A stretch of 64,000 nucleotides of DNA from Gymnopus androsaceus JB14. Lineage: Eukaryota > Basidiomycota > Agaricomycetes > Agaricales > Omphalotaceae. The notes below the pieces were generated by a model that had not been told where the DNA came from, did not search any database, and saw nothing but the letters and a program-made list of their open reading frames with translations. The position numbers and the translations under genes are program-made. This document shows, piece by piece, positions 36,119 to 47,528 of this stretch (positions are counted from its first letter, which is position 1; each line of letters opens with the position of its first letter). The DNA lies in contig ML769489.1 in assembly GCA_009733575.1 (NCBI GenBank), positions 62,001-126,000 of the forward strand, in the 5' to 3' direction.

Positions 36119-37680
36119 AAATTCCCCGATACTTAAGGCACCAAAAGTTCTATACTCGCCATCAAACTAATCACAAGGCAGTCTTTCCATTTATTCTTTC
36201 CACAATGTTTCTAATCTGCACCACAGCACATACTAATTGGCATCTGTCAAGTGATGGATGAATTACTTTTCCCAATTGCCGTGATGGAATAATTTGGATT
36301 CCTCCCCGGATAATTCTGTTCAGCAACCCTGTTGGAGGGTTGTTAGCAAGTAACAACCCTCAAAGCTCCGGGTGTCACAGCCGGAGTCCCAGCGGGTCAC
36401 ATTGAAGCCTCAAGATATTATTATTTCTTTGAGTAGCACAGGCATAACTTGAAAATAAGGTTGCGACAGCACATTCGACCCATCCTGTCATTCTCTCCAA
36501 CATATCCTTCCTCAAGTGCAGTTGTCTTCATTCATTGCATGATGACAGCGGCCGATGGATGCATAATAATTAGGACTTGATTAATGATTAGCGGATGTTA
36601 TCACTTGTGTCAATTGATAAAGGAAAGGAGGAAGGCATAAATGAAGGAATAGAATGGTTAGTTAGTACTGTATGAAACCGCAAGAAAGAGCGTAGAGGAG
36701 ACTGACTCACATATGACAATAACACCATCTCACAAGGTTTCTCGATGCAGCCGCTGCTGCTGCCGTCGAGTCTCTATTGTGCTTGGATGTGCTAAAGTTG
36801 AAGCTAAGCTAGACATCGAAGTTGTCGTATGAGATTTCAATATCCATTTTTGTAGCCTCATGGTCGTGAGTCTGTCGGAGGATAGTTTCCGTTCGAATTT
36901 TTTTTAAGTGGCATTCAATGGGAGTGGGAGGAAAAACGCAAGAAAAGCACGGTTAAAGCAGACGACGTCCGGCGAAAACTCGGCGTGACAGCAATCACAT
37001 GATATTTCGGCGCCGGAAGTGGGGTTGTCAGGCGCCAATAGGGTTGTCAAAAAGAATTATCCTTCCTCCCCAGTTTCGTAAACTTCTATGGAGACCTCAG
37101 AACACATGCATTATATCCCAGATGGGATACACTAAGCTATCCTTTGAAGGTTGTGTGTATGGAGAAGAATGGTTCCGTTGTGTTGAGGACTGAATAATTT
37201 CTTGTTGACATTTCATTTTGTCCGAATGTGGGGAAACCAAGTACATTGTTCACAGAGCACTATTTTTTCCCACAGAAATATAGTATATACTTCCCAATTT
37301 CAATCATTTGTTGAAGCATTTGACCAGTTGTAAAGTTGGTACCAGGAATTGAAGAATATATATGGCATAGACTCTATGTATACTAATGCTAAAGGCACAG
37401 CAAGTTTTGGTCCATGAGACAAGCTGTAGTGGCAACAAAGTGGCAAAGTGCTGTAAAATTGGTGTCTAAAGTCTACACAGAACAATCATTGTGACAAAAC
37501 TAGGAAAGTAGAGGATGAGATCCAATGAAGCAAAGGAGATCCAATGAAACAAAAGGGAGAAGGTAGGAAGAGTGCAAACATGGGTGGTAAAGGAGAGTCA
37601 TCAGTCAGATTGATAAACCACAAAAACTGAAGCAATACTGTACTCATTAAACCTAGGAGAACAATGGTTCCTCCCAGTCT
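36119..37680 (+). pseudogene. Duplicated 3' end of the NLR gene, interrupted
   Basis: It matches 26438-27210 (end of WD40 region, last intron, last exon and 3' flank) at high identity. The Trp codon in SSDGW has become TGA (36258-36263 region), and the last exon is split by a 755-bp insertion at 36308-37062. After the insertion the frame gives FRKLLWRPQNTCIISQMGYT. No WD40 or NACHT part is present. Confidence 0.85.
36308..37062. mobile_element. 755-bp non-autonomous Mutator-type element
   Basis: The terminal inverted repeats are GGATAATTCTGTTCAGCAAC versus GGATAATTCTTTTTGACAAC, extending to about 28 bp with few mismatches. The host sequence TTCCTCCCC is duplicated on both sides (36299-36307 and 37063-37071). 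A 9-bp duplication is typical of Mutator-like elements. The intact parent site at 26.6 kb has a single TTCCTCCCC. No transposase frame. Confidence 0.85.
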
Positions 37681-38218
37681 CCTAAAGCCAGCCATACTTG
37701 CATGAGGATTTTAATGAGCAATATTGAGATCACATGGATAAGTGACCAACAGCCAATCAGATCATTTCAAACATGCACACTGGAAAGCAACAAACATCTG
37801 CTTGGCACAATCATGAAGAGTATTTATGGCAAGTATTTATGACCCTAATAGGAAACTCCTCAGTTTTTAGGACTTAACTCTGTGACTATTGGGTTCCACA
37901 AGTCAACTAAATATGTTCTATGGCTGGGTGTTTAAGAACCAAAATCATCAGACTAGTATTAAAATGTAGCAAAGGATAAAGACAACAATCTGAGTAGACA
38001 GAAAGGGGCCATATAGCTGTAATACACTGGGTCCAGGCTTGCAAAGGTTTGGGCTGAATAAAATGTGTTCCACACACAGAATAAAAATACAGCATTGGGT
38101 AGTAGGCACCACCTCAAGCTGCTCTGATTTGGCTCCTGTGAAGGGGAAAAGCCCTCTAACACACATATATATGAGGAGAATTTCCCTTACACTTGAATTT
38201 CATGTCAAATTAAAAAGT

Positions 38219-38290
38219 GGCACAAGGGAGGATTGAACCCTCAGCCTAACAGATTTAAGATTATATAATCCCAAAAGCTAGCCTTGTACC
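38219..38290 (-). repeat. tRNA-like sequence (SINE head or tRNA relic)
   Basis: On the minus strand a 72-nt unit has an acceptor pairing GGTACAA with TTGTGCC (7 pairs) and box B GGGTTCAATCC. The anticodon arm does not fold convincingly. Confidence 0.4.
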
Positions 38291-38403
38291 ACTTCAACAA
38301 GTGACTGATACTAGCTCAACACATTTAGTATCTTATATAGGGTATTGTGTAAATAAATAGGTAAGGGTAGGATGAGCTCTGCTCACCCTAGCCTGGTCCA
38401 CGC

Positions 38404-38444
38404 AGGTTAGGGATTAGGGGTTGGGGGTTAGGGTTGGGGTTGAT
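38404..38444 (+). repeat. Degenerate telomere-like tract
   Basis: GTTAGGGATTAGGGGTTGGG followed by GGTTAGGGTTGGGGTTG is a run of TTAGGG-like units. It lies between two oppositely oriented tRNA-like sequences. Confidence 0.55.
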
Positions 38445-38526
38445 TATATTTAATGGGGGTGCCCCCACTCATTAAAAAAAATTAGTAGATGAGGGCATAT
38501 ATTGTACAAGCATTTATCTTTATGCA

Positions 38527-38613
38527 TAATCACTTAGTGCAGTGGATATAGTATTATGCTTGATTATGTCAGCCAAAATAAAAGTGGTTGTGGGTTCAAT
38601 TCCTGCTCTTGCC
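38527..38613 (+). repeat. tRNA-like sequence with box A and box B
   Basis: TAGTGCAGTGG (38535-38545) resembles box A and GGTTCAATTCC (38592-38602) box B, with CTCTTGCCA following. The arrangement fits a tRNA-derived SINE head. No clear tail. Confidence 0.4.
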
Positions 38614-39149
38614 ATTTATTTATGACACTTTTCAAGCTACCTTATATTTACACTTCCTGGGCCTCTTGCCCTTTGTGAGTCAATTCCTTAAAGGGCTACT
38701 ACCCTTTAGGATCTCAAATTGGAGCAGCTAAGGCTGATAGGCAGTTGATGCACAAAAGATTCTGGTACTGGGAAGCCAGATGCCTTTTCAATGTATTCTG
38801 TCCAGATATAGTAATTGAGCATTGGTACTGAGTGGTGGGACTCCAGGAGCGACCCTGCAATGATATTTTCTGTGTTTTCAGCTTTTTCAGATTTACAATT
38901 TCCAACCACATTATCAAAGTAATGAGTATGCATTTTTGCTGCGAGTAGTATGTATTCAATATATTACACTGTCACAATTTTGGTTTATGGAAAATCATAT
39001 GTTTTACTACTAAGGATGTGGCGGGCAGGCAGTGAGCAGCTGTACTGCCCCTGATGGAATGAACCAAACCTGGCTGGAATTAGGTATGCACACTTTGTCC
39101 ATGCCTAGACATCAGTAATCATCAGAATGGGACAAGATATCTATTAGAA

Positions 39150-39320
39150 GGAAACAGTGAGCCCATTAGAAAGGTACGAGGGCCCCATTACAATGGGACA
39201 GGGACAGGGGAGATCATTATAATGAGAGAAGGGACCAATCTGGAAGGAGACAGGAGCCCATTACAATGAGATGAGGGAGCCATTAGAATGAGACAAGGGG
39301 CCCATTAAAAAGGGGACTGA
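39150..39320 (+). repeat. Minisatellite-like GCCCATTA(C/G)AATGAGA repeats
   Basis: About six imperfect units with CCCATTAxAATGxGAcAGGG, irregular spacing of 20-35 bp. Confidence 0.55.
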
Positions 39321-40265
39321 CTGGGTGAGCTACAGGAAATTCTGTAACAGGACATGACTGTAAAATATGAGGGTCATTGTAATGGGCTTACATGGTCTTC
39401 TGATAGCACCAATTCTTCCGATGGAAAAAAACAACACCACTGTTGATTTGATAGTGATTGAAAAACTAATGAAATGAATCCAAAGAGTCTATGCATGTAA
39501 CCTCTCACAGATGAGTGTACCTTGTGAACACCTAGTTCTATTCACACAGTACACCATTTTATTGGTGGAATTAGAATGATGCCAAAATTCACATTGCGCC
39601 AAAATCCAGCAAGAAATTCCGAATTATGAAGTAGAAAGTATCACTCGCAGACGCTCAATAACAATCCCAAAACAGAATCATTCTGCTTACATGGATTCAA
39701 TTGCTGGATGTGCTCTCTTCAATGATCTGATTTTGACCTATATATTAAATTATCCTTATGCGGTAATCCCCGACAGGCCTGTGCTCGAGACCTTGAATTG
39801 TGCAAGAAAAATATAAGTATACAGCTAGGTATATTGATAATAGAGCGTATTAGCCATGCCTTGTAAAGCAGTCTGATTCAATGGAAAACCCGAGACAAAT
39901 TAAATGGAACCACAGGATGTGTACCAGTGATGTCGAAAATGACACTTACCCTCTCCATTGGCACGCACCTTTTAGGCCCTGGCCTTCTCCATCTTTTATT
40001 CACAGTCATGGCCAATCCCAGTAATTGTCCCTGTCCAGAATGTGTATCTTTCTCTGTGGCAAAAATTTCAAATGTTTACAGAACTACATATATTTACTGA
40101 CTAAGAGACCATTATTCAAAGCATTGAATGTTCATTGTAGTAAATCAAGGAATGTTCACCAGGGAAACTGTCTTGCATGCATAGTGAAGGTCCCTTTGAG
40201 AGGACATTGTGAATACTCACAGATGCCAGCAATTGTCCACCGGGTGGACAAGTCCAAACTTTCCT

Positions 40266-41440
40266 TCACCAATCCCCACCGCAAGTGCCATGTTGCGGAA
40301 TCCATAAAGGTTCTCCACATTGCAGGACAACATGTAAGGTCATGAACATGGACCTGTTGTCTGCCTCAATATTGACAATGAACTTTGCTTGATAACAGCC
40401 CAGGCATGGCATCATCCAACCAATTAATGAGCTGAAAGTTGTTGTAGAGTACTTGGCATGTACATGCATCAGCAAAACCTGGATAATTGCCATAGCTGTT
40501 ATAGCAAGCCATAGCAAGCCATAGCAGCCATAGAATTATGAACTGCTATGAATTGCTATGGGTAGCTATGAGTTACTATGGGCTTCCCAAATTATATTGC
40601 CTGTTGACAGATGACATGCTCTATAGCAATCCATAGCAGCCCATAGCTCTGGATAGATGGGGACCTTGCTATGGGTGCTATGAGTGCTATGAGTGCTGGA
40701 TAGCACTATCCAGTGCTGTCCAGTTCACCCAGGTTTTACTGATGTGCTCTGAGCTGTGAGCATGTTGGCTGATGCAAGGTTGGAGAATGCCAGCAACAGG
40801 TCCATTGGAGAGTATATCTGTCTACTAAACAGCAACTGAATTCTATGACCCTTTTTGTAAGGTCAGTGTGGATGAAGTGACCATTGAAACAAATGCAAAC
40901 CTTTGGAGTGCGATACGCGAAGTAAAAGGCACAGTGGTCCATGAAGGGACTGGGTGTATTGGAAGACTTGAGAGTCCAGTGTTGGATGCCCATGCAGTGT
41001 GACCACATAGCAAGACTGTTCTGCAGTGCAGCAATGAGGAGCACAAAGTTGGAATTATGAGTCATGTTCAAAAAGGGTAGAATAAATGGCCCAATGATGA
41101 CAGAGTTTGTGGAATCCAAGGTTGTCAGGAAAAATTTTGGACTATTAATGTAGTATGCCAAATGAATAGATAACCAAATGACATATTAGGAATGTATAAA
41201 GAGGTGGTGGGATACCAAAGTTGCAGCCAACATGCATACATCGATAGGGCCACAGAAATCAAGAATCTCCATAGAAGTTTCGGCGGCTATATCAGGTCTG
41301 AACATGTCCATTGCAGTTTGCGTCTGGGTCACCTTGGGACAACACATTGCAAATCAGTCGTTTTCAGAGATTGTAATTGGTGTGAGACCTGGTGCACGAA
41401 ACAGATCTCGGACCAACGTATCCCGAATGTCTCGCACCTA
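40266..41440 (-). pseudogene. Unrecognised coding relic split by a MITE
   Basis: Minus-strand open pieces run in order: VRDIRDTLVRDLFRAPGL at 41440-41370, ETSMEILDFCGPIDVCMLAA at about 41270, then the long piece 41161-40736 with LNMTHNSNFVLLIAALQNSL, and, after the foldback element 40467-40744, SLIGWMMPCLGCYQAKFIV and LWIPQHGTCGGDW. Composition looks coding but stops and the insertion break it. No family recognised; it could be a host membrane protein or a transposon gene. Confidence 0.3.
40467..40744. mobile_element. 278-bp CATCAG-family foldback MITE
   Basis: The ends are CATCAGCAAAACCTGG and, as reverse complement, CATCAGTAAAACCTGG. The body is almost entirely iterated CCATAGCA on the left and TGCTATGG on the right, so it can fold into a long imperfect hairpin. 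No coding capacity. Confidence 0.7.
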
Positions 41441-41689
41441 GATGTAGGTGGAGACCAAATGCGACCACCCGGGGTAACCGTGCCGTAAGGTGGGTCTGGA
41501 CAGTAGTATGAGTGTTGTACGGAACAGTACAAGCCTCAGAGGTGCAAGGAACAGTGTACGGGCCACCTGCTGACGTAATCAGGAGGAAGCGGGTGGTATT
41601 GTGATCCGACGACCAGAAATGAGTGGGAGCGGATGGAATATGGGTGAAGGGGTGGTCCAAAAAGGTGTAATAAGTCCAAATATGGATAA

Positions 41690-41925
41690 TGCGGATGGAA
41701 TACAGCAAATGCGGACGGAAATAGCGTGAGAGCGGGTGGAATAGGGTGAAAGCGGGCGGAAATAGCGTGGGAGCGGACGGAATAGTGCAAAAGCGGACGG
41801 AAATAGCGTGGGAGTGGATGGAATAGGGTGAAAGCGGATGGGAATAGTGTGAGAGCGGACGGAATAGCGTGAGAGCGGATGGAAATAGCGTGGGAGCGGA
41901 CGGAATTGAGTGAAAGCGGACGGTC
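41690..41925 (+). repeat. 20-21-bp minisatellite, about 11 copies
   Basis: The unit is near ATAGCGTGAGAGCGGACGGA, alternating with AGGGTGAAAGCGG versions. Minus-strand open frames rich in Pro, Leu and His here are repeat artefacts. The assembly gap lies 280 bp further on. Confidence 0.85.
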
Positions 41926-42202
41926 CCAGAGGTTCTAGAGGTAGCAAAACCCAAATAGGAAGCTCCCGAGGAGCTTTGGTTGTAAAGTTGTAAACAGAGA
42001 TAGAAGACAGTGAGCTCTGGACATAGATTTGGTATCTACGGACAGAGCCTCACAGTTAATGCAGATGACAGTGGGCCTTCAAACGGAGCTCGGAAGGCAC
42101 AGCTGGTTAGAACAGATAGAAATAGAGAGACAGAGACAGAGACAGAGCAAAACGGGATTGATTTGGTAACAATGGTAATAACAGACTAGGGTGCATGATT
42201 TG

Positions 42203-42227
42203 NNNNNNNNNNNNNNNNNNNNNNNNN
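42203..42227. other. Assembly gap, 25 N
   Basis: A run of N of nominal length joins two contigs, so true distance and linkage across this point are uncertain. Confidence 0.99.
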
Positions 42228-42691
42228 TCGCCTGTGGACTTCGCGGGAACACCGCCATCAGGGTTCTATTCAATATCGATTCAATACCAAATATATTATT
42301 ATTTTGAATTGATTCCCTGGCTTGCGAGAGCGAAATAGTACTAGCGAAATATTTATAAAATCATTTTATTGGCAATTCCAAACTACTTATACTACAACAT
42401 ACATACTTGACTCATCGCCAGGTCTACAAATGGTGTAAAATTTCAACTGCAACCTCCTACCAGTCATCGAATCCTTCTTCAATGATGCTAAAAGATGTCA
42501 TCAGATATACGATTAAAACCTCCGAGTCAAAAACTGCAGAGAGCAGAACTTACAGTCTGAGTTAAGTCAAGCTTAGTGGGGGGAAGGAAAAGACGTCGAA
42601 CTTGTCAAAACCGTTGATTAAATAGCATCCAAGGTCCCCGTTGCCGTATCCATCAGCTGGGAATGACAGGTGTCAGAATGCGCGAGCAACG

Positions 42692-42822
42692 GTGAACCTA
42701 CAGCATCTTACAGGACCTCATAGGACCTCATAGCATTCCACAGCACTGTACAGTGCTGTGGCTGCTATGGATTGCTATAAGCTGCTATAGGTGCTGTAGC
42801 GTTCACCCAGGTTCTGCTGATG
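42692..42822. mobile_element. CATCAG-family element, right end
   Basis: It ends TTCACCCAGGTTCTGCTGATG at 42822, like the element at 40744, with GCTGCTATGG and CAGCACTGTACAGTGCTGTG before it. The expected left end is not recognisable. It abuts the duplicated oxidase segment that starts at 42826. Confidence 0.55.
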
Positions 42823-43050
42823 CATGCTTTGACCTCAATTCGGACTCTGCGCAAAACTTATTTCTCAATTCTTGTTGAAATACTGTGCCCAGGGGTCCCT
42901 TGCTGCTTGAGAAAATTCATACTGATTTTGGACAACATTGTTCAGAAAAAGTTTATCTTTTACATTGCAGATTTCTTGGAAATTTCCAGACAAGATTCAA
43001 ACAAGATTAACCCTAGGAATTGGAAACGTTATGGATGTAGAGGCCTCTCC

Positions 43051-43985
43051 TTATGCCAATTGCTGCTGTCTCTTGAAATAGTTCTCGACCCAAGTAGACG
43101 TGTTTAGCTCCCTTCATATCATCCCATTCTTCAGATTCACCCCACTGTTTCATGAACTTTGCCATAATGTCCTCCTTCGGGTTGGGATTTAGCTCTGGAT
43201 GAGCGACGAGCATGTCATGGACGCATCTCCATGCGCTATTGAGGGCGCCGACAACCCATCTAACAAGCTTTAGTCATTCAAAATCCTTCTTCCAAGCGAT
43301 GAAGAACTAACCCATGACAAGTACTGATAGCGTCACCGGCGAAAAAGAGCCTTTGCTTTTTCCCAGCTGGCATAGTCAGATGAGGATAGACTTCCTTAAA
43401 TTGGCCTGAAAAGTAAGAATTATAAAAGTGAGTTGATATGATGCCAGAGATGCAGAAACTCGCATACCCGGTCCAAACCATGCGAATGCTCCTTCAATTA
43501 TTATGCTTCAGTCGCAGGATAAATGTCTCTTAAATCGATTTCCACACCTTGCGAGAACGTACTCCCATACCCAATCCCATGCAAAATAGTCGAGATAATC
43601 ATCCCAAAGCTCACTGACCGGCTTCTGGTGAACCACTGCAAGATCGTTCATCACAATATCCAAGAGAATTTTCTCCTGAGGGGTGTTGTAACCCTTCATA
43701 TAAACTGCGAGGCGCTGCGAGTCGAGTAAGCCATTGTAAGCCGCAATGAGGACATTTGAATATTTGGTGTCTCTGCCCGGAATAGGTCCGTATGATGGAT
43801 AGACAATGGTGCGTGAGGGCCTGTCCGTGTATGTTTGTCCACCTTCAATTCCCATCTTCTCCACCAGGCGGTTCTGAACTGTATGCCGATCTTGATGGAA
43901 GGGTGATACTGGAGCTCGCGGAAGAGCGTTCTTCTGCCCGACCGATAGATATATCCCGTCTAAATCCACTGTGCGCAGGACAGAG
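43051..43985 (-). pseudogene. Truncated L-amino-acid oxidase copy
   Basis: It is nearly identical to the C-terminal part of the oxidase at 47529-48475, including its introns. Relative to that gene it has one extra A near 43922 and one missing C near 43860, which shift and then restore the frame, and an extra G near 43570. It starts abruptly in the middle of the gene, so the FAD-binding and N-terminal module regions are absent. Not functional as an oxidase. Confidence 0.85.
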
Positions 43986-44089
43986 AGAGGAAGGGTGGAT
44001 ATGACGGGTGTCTACTTATATACTGTAGGGTGGCTGTGTAAGTCGTCGGGAGGGCCTGATGGATGGTTATCAAGTGCGGGAGGCACCCA

Positions 44090-44270
44090 GGAGGCAGGAT
44101 AAGTGGTAATCACATGCAGAAAGTGCCCGGCAGGCAGGATAAATGGTAAATAAGCATGGAAAGTGCCCGCAATGTAGGTAATGAGTGCGGGAAGTATCCG
44201 CGGACGGTCAGGAAGCGTGGGAAGTATCCGCGGATGGCCAGGAAGCGTGGGAAACATCAGCGGGTGGATA
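44090..44270 (+). repeat. Degenerate minisatellite
   Basis: GCGTGGGAAGTATCCGCGGA with TGGCCAGGAA repeats about three times near 44190-44270. Weaker related units (GGAAAGTGCCCG) stand to the left. The 43986-45541 interval otherwise contains no supported gene. Confidence 0.5.
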
Positions 44271-44719
44271 GCGGATGAGAAATGAGCCAAGGCCTGACAA
44301 TTGGGAGCAACGCAAATCTTCGTACTCGGGCAAAGCCCATGTAGGTGATGATGAGAGATAAGATATATAAAGGGACATACTGAAAAGTGTAACGGTCAAA
44401 ATCCAAAGGCAAAGTGGGGGAGACAAAGAGAAAAGTGGAAGCAAAAAAAAGGGGTCTAAGCACGTGGCATAACGTGGATGGTGAGAAAGATTTGCCTAAA
44501 GTACAGGTTTCAGTGGGATTTCGTCCGATCATTGTCGACAGAACCCTCCCTTCCCTTCGGTCAGTGTCGGGGATCTCAACAATAGTGAACCCCAATACAA
44601 CCTTGGTAGTTTACAGTACTCGGGAGCTTATGTTCCACAATGCCTATAAAAACAATAGCAACAGCTGTACACTAGCTCATATTCAGAAAACAGCCTAGAG
44701 CAGAAACTACGCGAAGTGA

Positions 44720-44785
44720 ATATACATCGAATGGGAATCGAACCCGAGTCACCTGCTTCAATGCCTTAACCACTCCATCAATAGG
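44720..44785 (-). pseudogene. tRNA-Ser-like relic
   Basis: On the minus strand GATGGAGTGGTTAAGGC resembles box A and the D arm of tRNA-Ser, and CTCGGGTTCGATTCCC is a good box B and T loop. The anticodon and acceptor stems do not pair well, so it is probably dead. Confidence 0.4.
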
Positions 44786-45541
44786 CTCTTTTCTCGAATC
44801 TCTGCTCTCATCTTTGCTAGTCGAAGCGTAATATACGTCCAGATCCTGCGTAAACGCGTCCCTTATATCAAGAAAAGGAACCAATCATCTAGTAGTCACT
44901 GGATGCCCGACCATCTGGGACTACAGGAAGGATCTACTATTATTCAAGGTAAGTGGTAATCTCCCATAGACGAGTCGTTACACTAGACGATCCGTCTGTC
45001 GGATGTGTGTGTACAGAAGTGGATGTTGTACACAGCGAGGACGGTGCTAATATATTATCGGACGCCAAATCAAGCTCCAACGGACAAGGTAAACTGGTAG
45101 AATGGTCAGAAATGATGCTGTAATAGTAGCTGGAGGCCATACTAACCAATAATAAACGTAGCAGATGGCAAGAAAACGGAGGTGTAAATCAACCGATGGG
45201 TCAAGTCTAAAATCCGATCTGGCCGTGACATTGGTACGCGACATGGCTCTGAGCTGACTGTCATGGCAATTTCCGAAGTCTGTTCCTCCACTTCCATCGC
45301 AGCCGTTTGTGGGTATGAGCAGGTATGAGTTGAAATGAACATGGACAGGTAGTATGGTCAGCAATCAAGCACTAAACTATAACTAGGAACCTTTTTTCCT
45401 CCCGTATCGATTATTACAATCGGAAGGAGCCGTTACAAAGATCTAAGCTATCTGGTGACTATGCGTCCGTGCTTGCAGGATGAGCATTTAACTGACGATT
45501 TATAATGCAGACCAAATACCAGTTCAGCCCGAGGAACTTCA

Positions 45542-47094
45542 ATGCCGCCGCCCAACAACGAACAGCTTTTGTACGTTAATCTCCTAACTCTTTCGATACA
45601 TTTATTCATTTACTGCCCATTTTTTAGAGACCTCGTTTTTGTCCTCGATTGCACGGGAAGCATGCGCCCTTATATCCGTGGCGCCGAGTCCAGCATTAAC
45701 GAAATCGTCAAAGCGATCTTGAACGCCCCTCAACTCACCTCTCCATCATCCCTTCGCGTTGGAGTTCAAGCCTATCGAGATGCCATAATTGGTTTCGTCG
45801 AGTTCCTCACAAAGCCTTGTCCGCTAACTTCCAATGTCGCTGTTGTCCACGACTTTTTGAAGAACCTTAATGCCGCTGGTGGTGGTGGTGACGGACCCGA
45901 GGCGGTTGCTACTGCATTGGACCGTACCTTAAATGACAAAAATGAGCTGGGCTGGCAACCTGCACAGAAAGGCGCGCATAAGATTATAGTCCACATTACG
46001 GATGCGCCACCCCATGGTATTAAGGAGATCAAAGACAGTAAGTTTCTGCAAAACCCTTTGACGGTTTAAAACGAGCTGAAAAAACTTCAGATTTTCCTAA
46101 CGGTGGTGAACCCGATACTAGAGGAATGTTCACCGAAAATATACTGAATGTCAATAAGATAATGAAGGCGCACAACATCAATTATGTATGCACATATTTT
46201 GCTTTTTACTAATCTGTAAACTGTTCGCTTTGACAGTTCGTGGTCTCCTGCGGTGAAATGGGTAAAGAGTACAGAGTACGTGCATCTCGTTGCACTTTTT
46301 CGGCAGACTAATCGTTTTTTCAAAAGTTTGCTGTTCCGTTTTACCGAAGAGCGACAAGAGGGACTGGATACATGCTTCCTCTGGTTCGCTACGACCTTCT
46401 TCCAAAAGCCATTACAGCACTCGCACTCGAAAGCCTAGACCTCGATGTCGCGTTAGAAGAGATGAAAAAGGAGCTTGGTGATTTCAAGAAGAAGGGAGGG
46501 CCTTACACTACCTCATACATCTCGGACGTTGCGCCCATGCACCGGCTCTTTATGACGATCGTCACTCCGGAAGCGGCGAACGAGCCTCTTACGGATGACG
46601 AGTTGCAGGTTATTATGGATAACGCAGTGACTCCCGAAGATCTCGAGACATTATCTAAAGCGGTAAGCCCAATTTCCGACTCTACTATTCGTGTAAGTAC
46701 TCTATATGTGACGTATCAACTTCAGGCCAGGCCCAAACCTGCTGACGCCGTGAAGACAATACATGGATATTTCAAAAAGAAGGGAACGAAAATCCGAACG
46801 ATGAAGACTAATGTCGATTATCACTACACTGGGGCTGCCCTTCATAATTGGAATATAATGGAAAATGCGAAGACTCCCGCTGATCTTGTTGGAGGAGTTG
46901 CCGTGGTAAGAATCTTACCTGTTGTTATAAGAAATCTGCTTACTACAACGATCGCGATGTGAAAGCCTGAAGGTATACCGCTCTCTAGTGACGCTGAGCA
47001 GTCCGTGGAAATTGTCGAGGAACCAATCACCGAGGAGCAAATTGAGAGAATGGCTATTAGATACAAGGCGAAGTATGGACATCAGTCTGATTGA
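45542..47094 (+). CDS. von Willebrand factor A-domain protein, paralogue 1
   Basis: This is a putative metal-dependent adhesion-type (MIDAS) protein without signal peptide, so probably intracellular. The start is ATG 45542 (MPPPNNEQLL). A first intron (GTACGT to TTTAG) leads to DLVFVLDCTGSMRPYI, whose DxTGS is the MIDAS motif. GVQAYRD and HITDAPPHG are the further domain landmarks. Later exons give NFPNGGEPDTRGMF, MLPLVRYDLLPKAITALALE, SLDLDVALEEMKKELG and APMHRLFMTI. The C-terminal part is TNVDYHYTGAALHNW with TPADLVGGVAV, ending YKAKYGHQSD before TGA 47092-47094. The paralogue at 51032-52648 has the same exon order. It converges with the oxidase gene. No lesion seen. Confidence 0.85.
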
Positions 47095-47528
47095 CTGTGC
47101 GCTTTCTCGTTGTCAATAAATGCGTACGAATTATTTGTAAAACCAGTGAATGTCAACAGGACCGTATAATGTACTTATGATAAACCTTCAACTGTACAGC
47201 TGAAGGCCGAAAGTGGGATTCGAGCAGATGAAAGAATGAAAGTGGCAAACGGTTTCTATTTACACACTCAGATCGTATACTTTGAGTCTATAGGAGATTT
47301 CCCTCCCACACACGCTTTGACCTCAATTTGGACTCTGCGCAAAACTTATTTCTCGATTCTTGTTGAAACACTGCGCCTAGGGTTCCCCCGGCTGATTGAG
47401 AGAAATCCATACTGATTTTGGACGACATTGTTCAGGAAAAAGTTTATCTTTTACATTGCAGATTTCTTGGAAATTTTCAGACAAGATTAACCCTAGGAAT
47501 CGGAAACATTATGGATGTGAGGCCTCTC

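Noticed and set aside
41364..41954. 196-residue minus-strand frame rich in Ser, Pro, Phe and His
   Set aside because: It is translation of the 20-21-bp minisatellite, not a gene.
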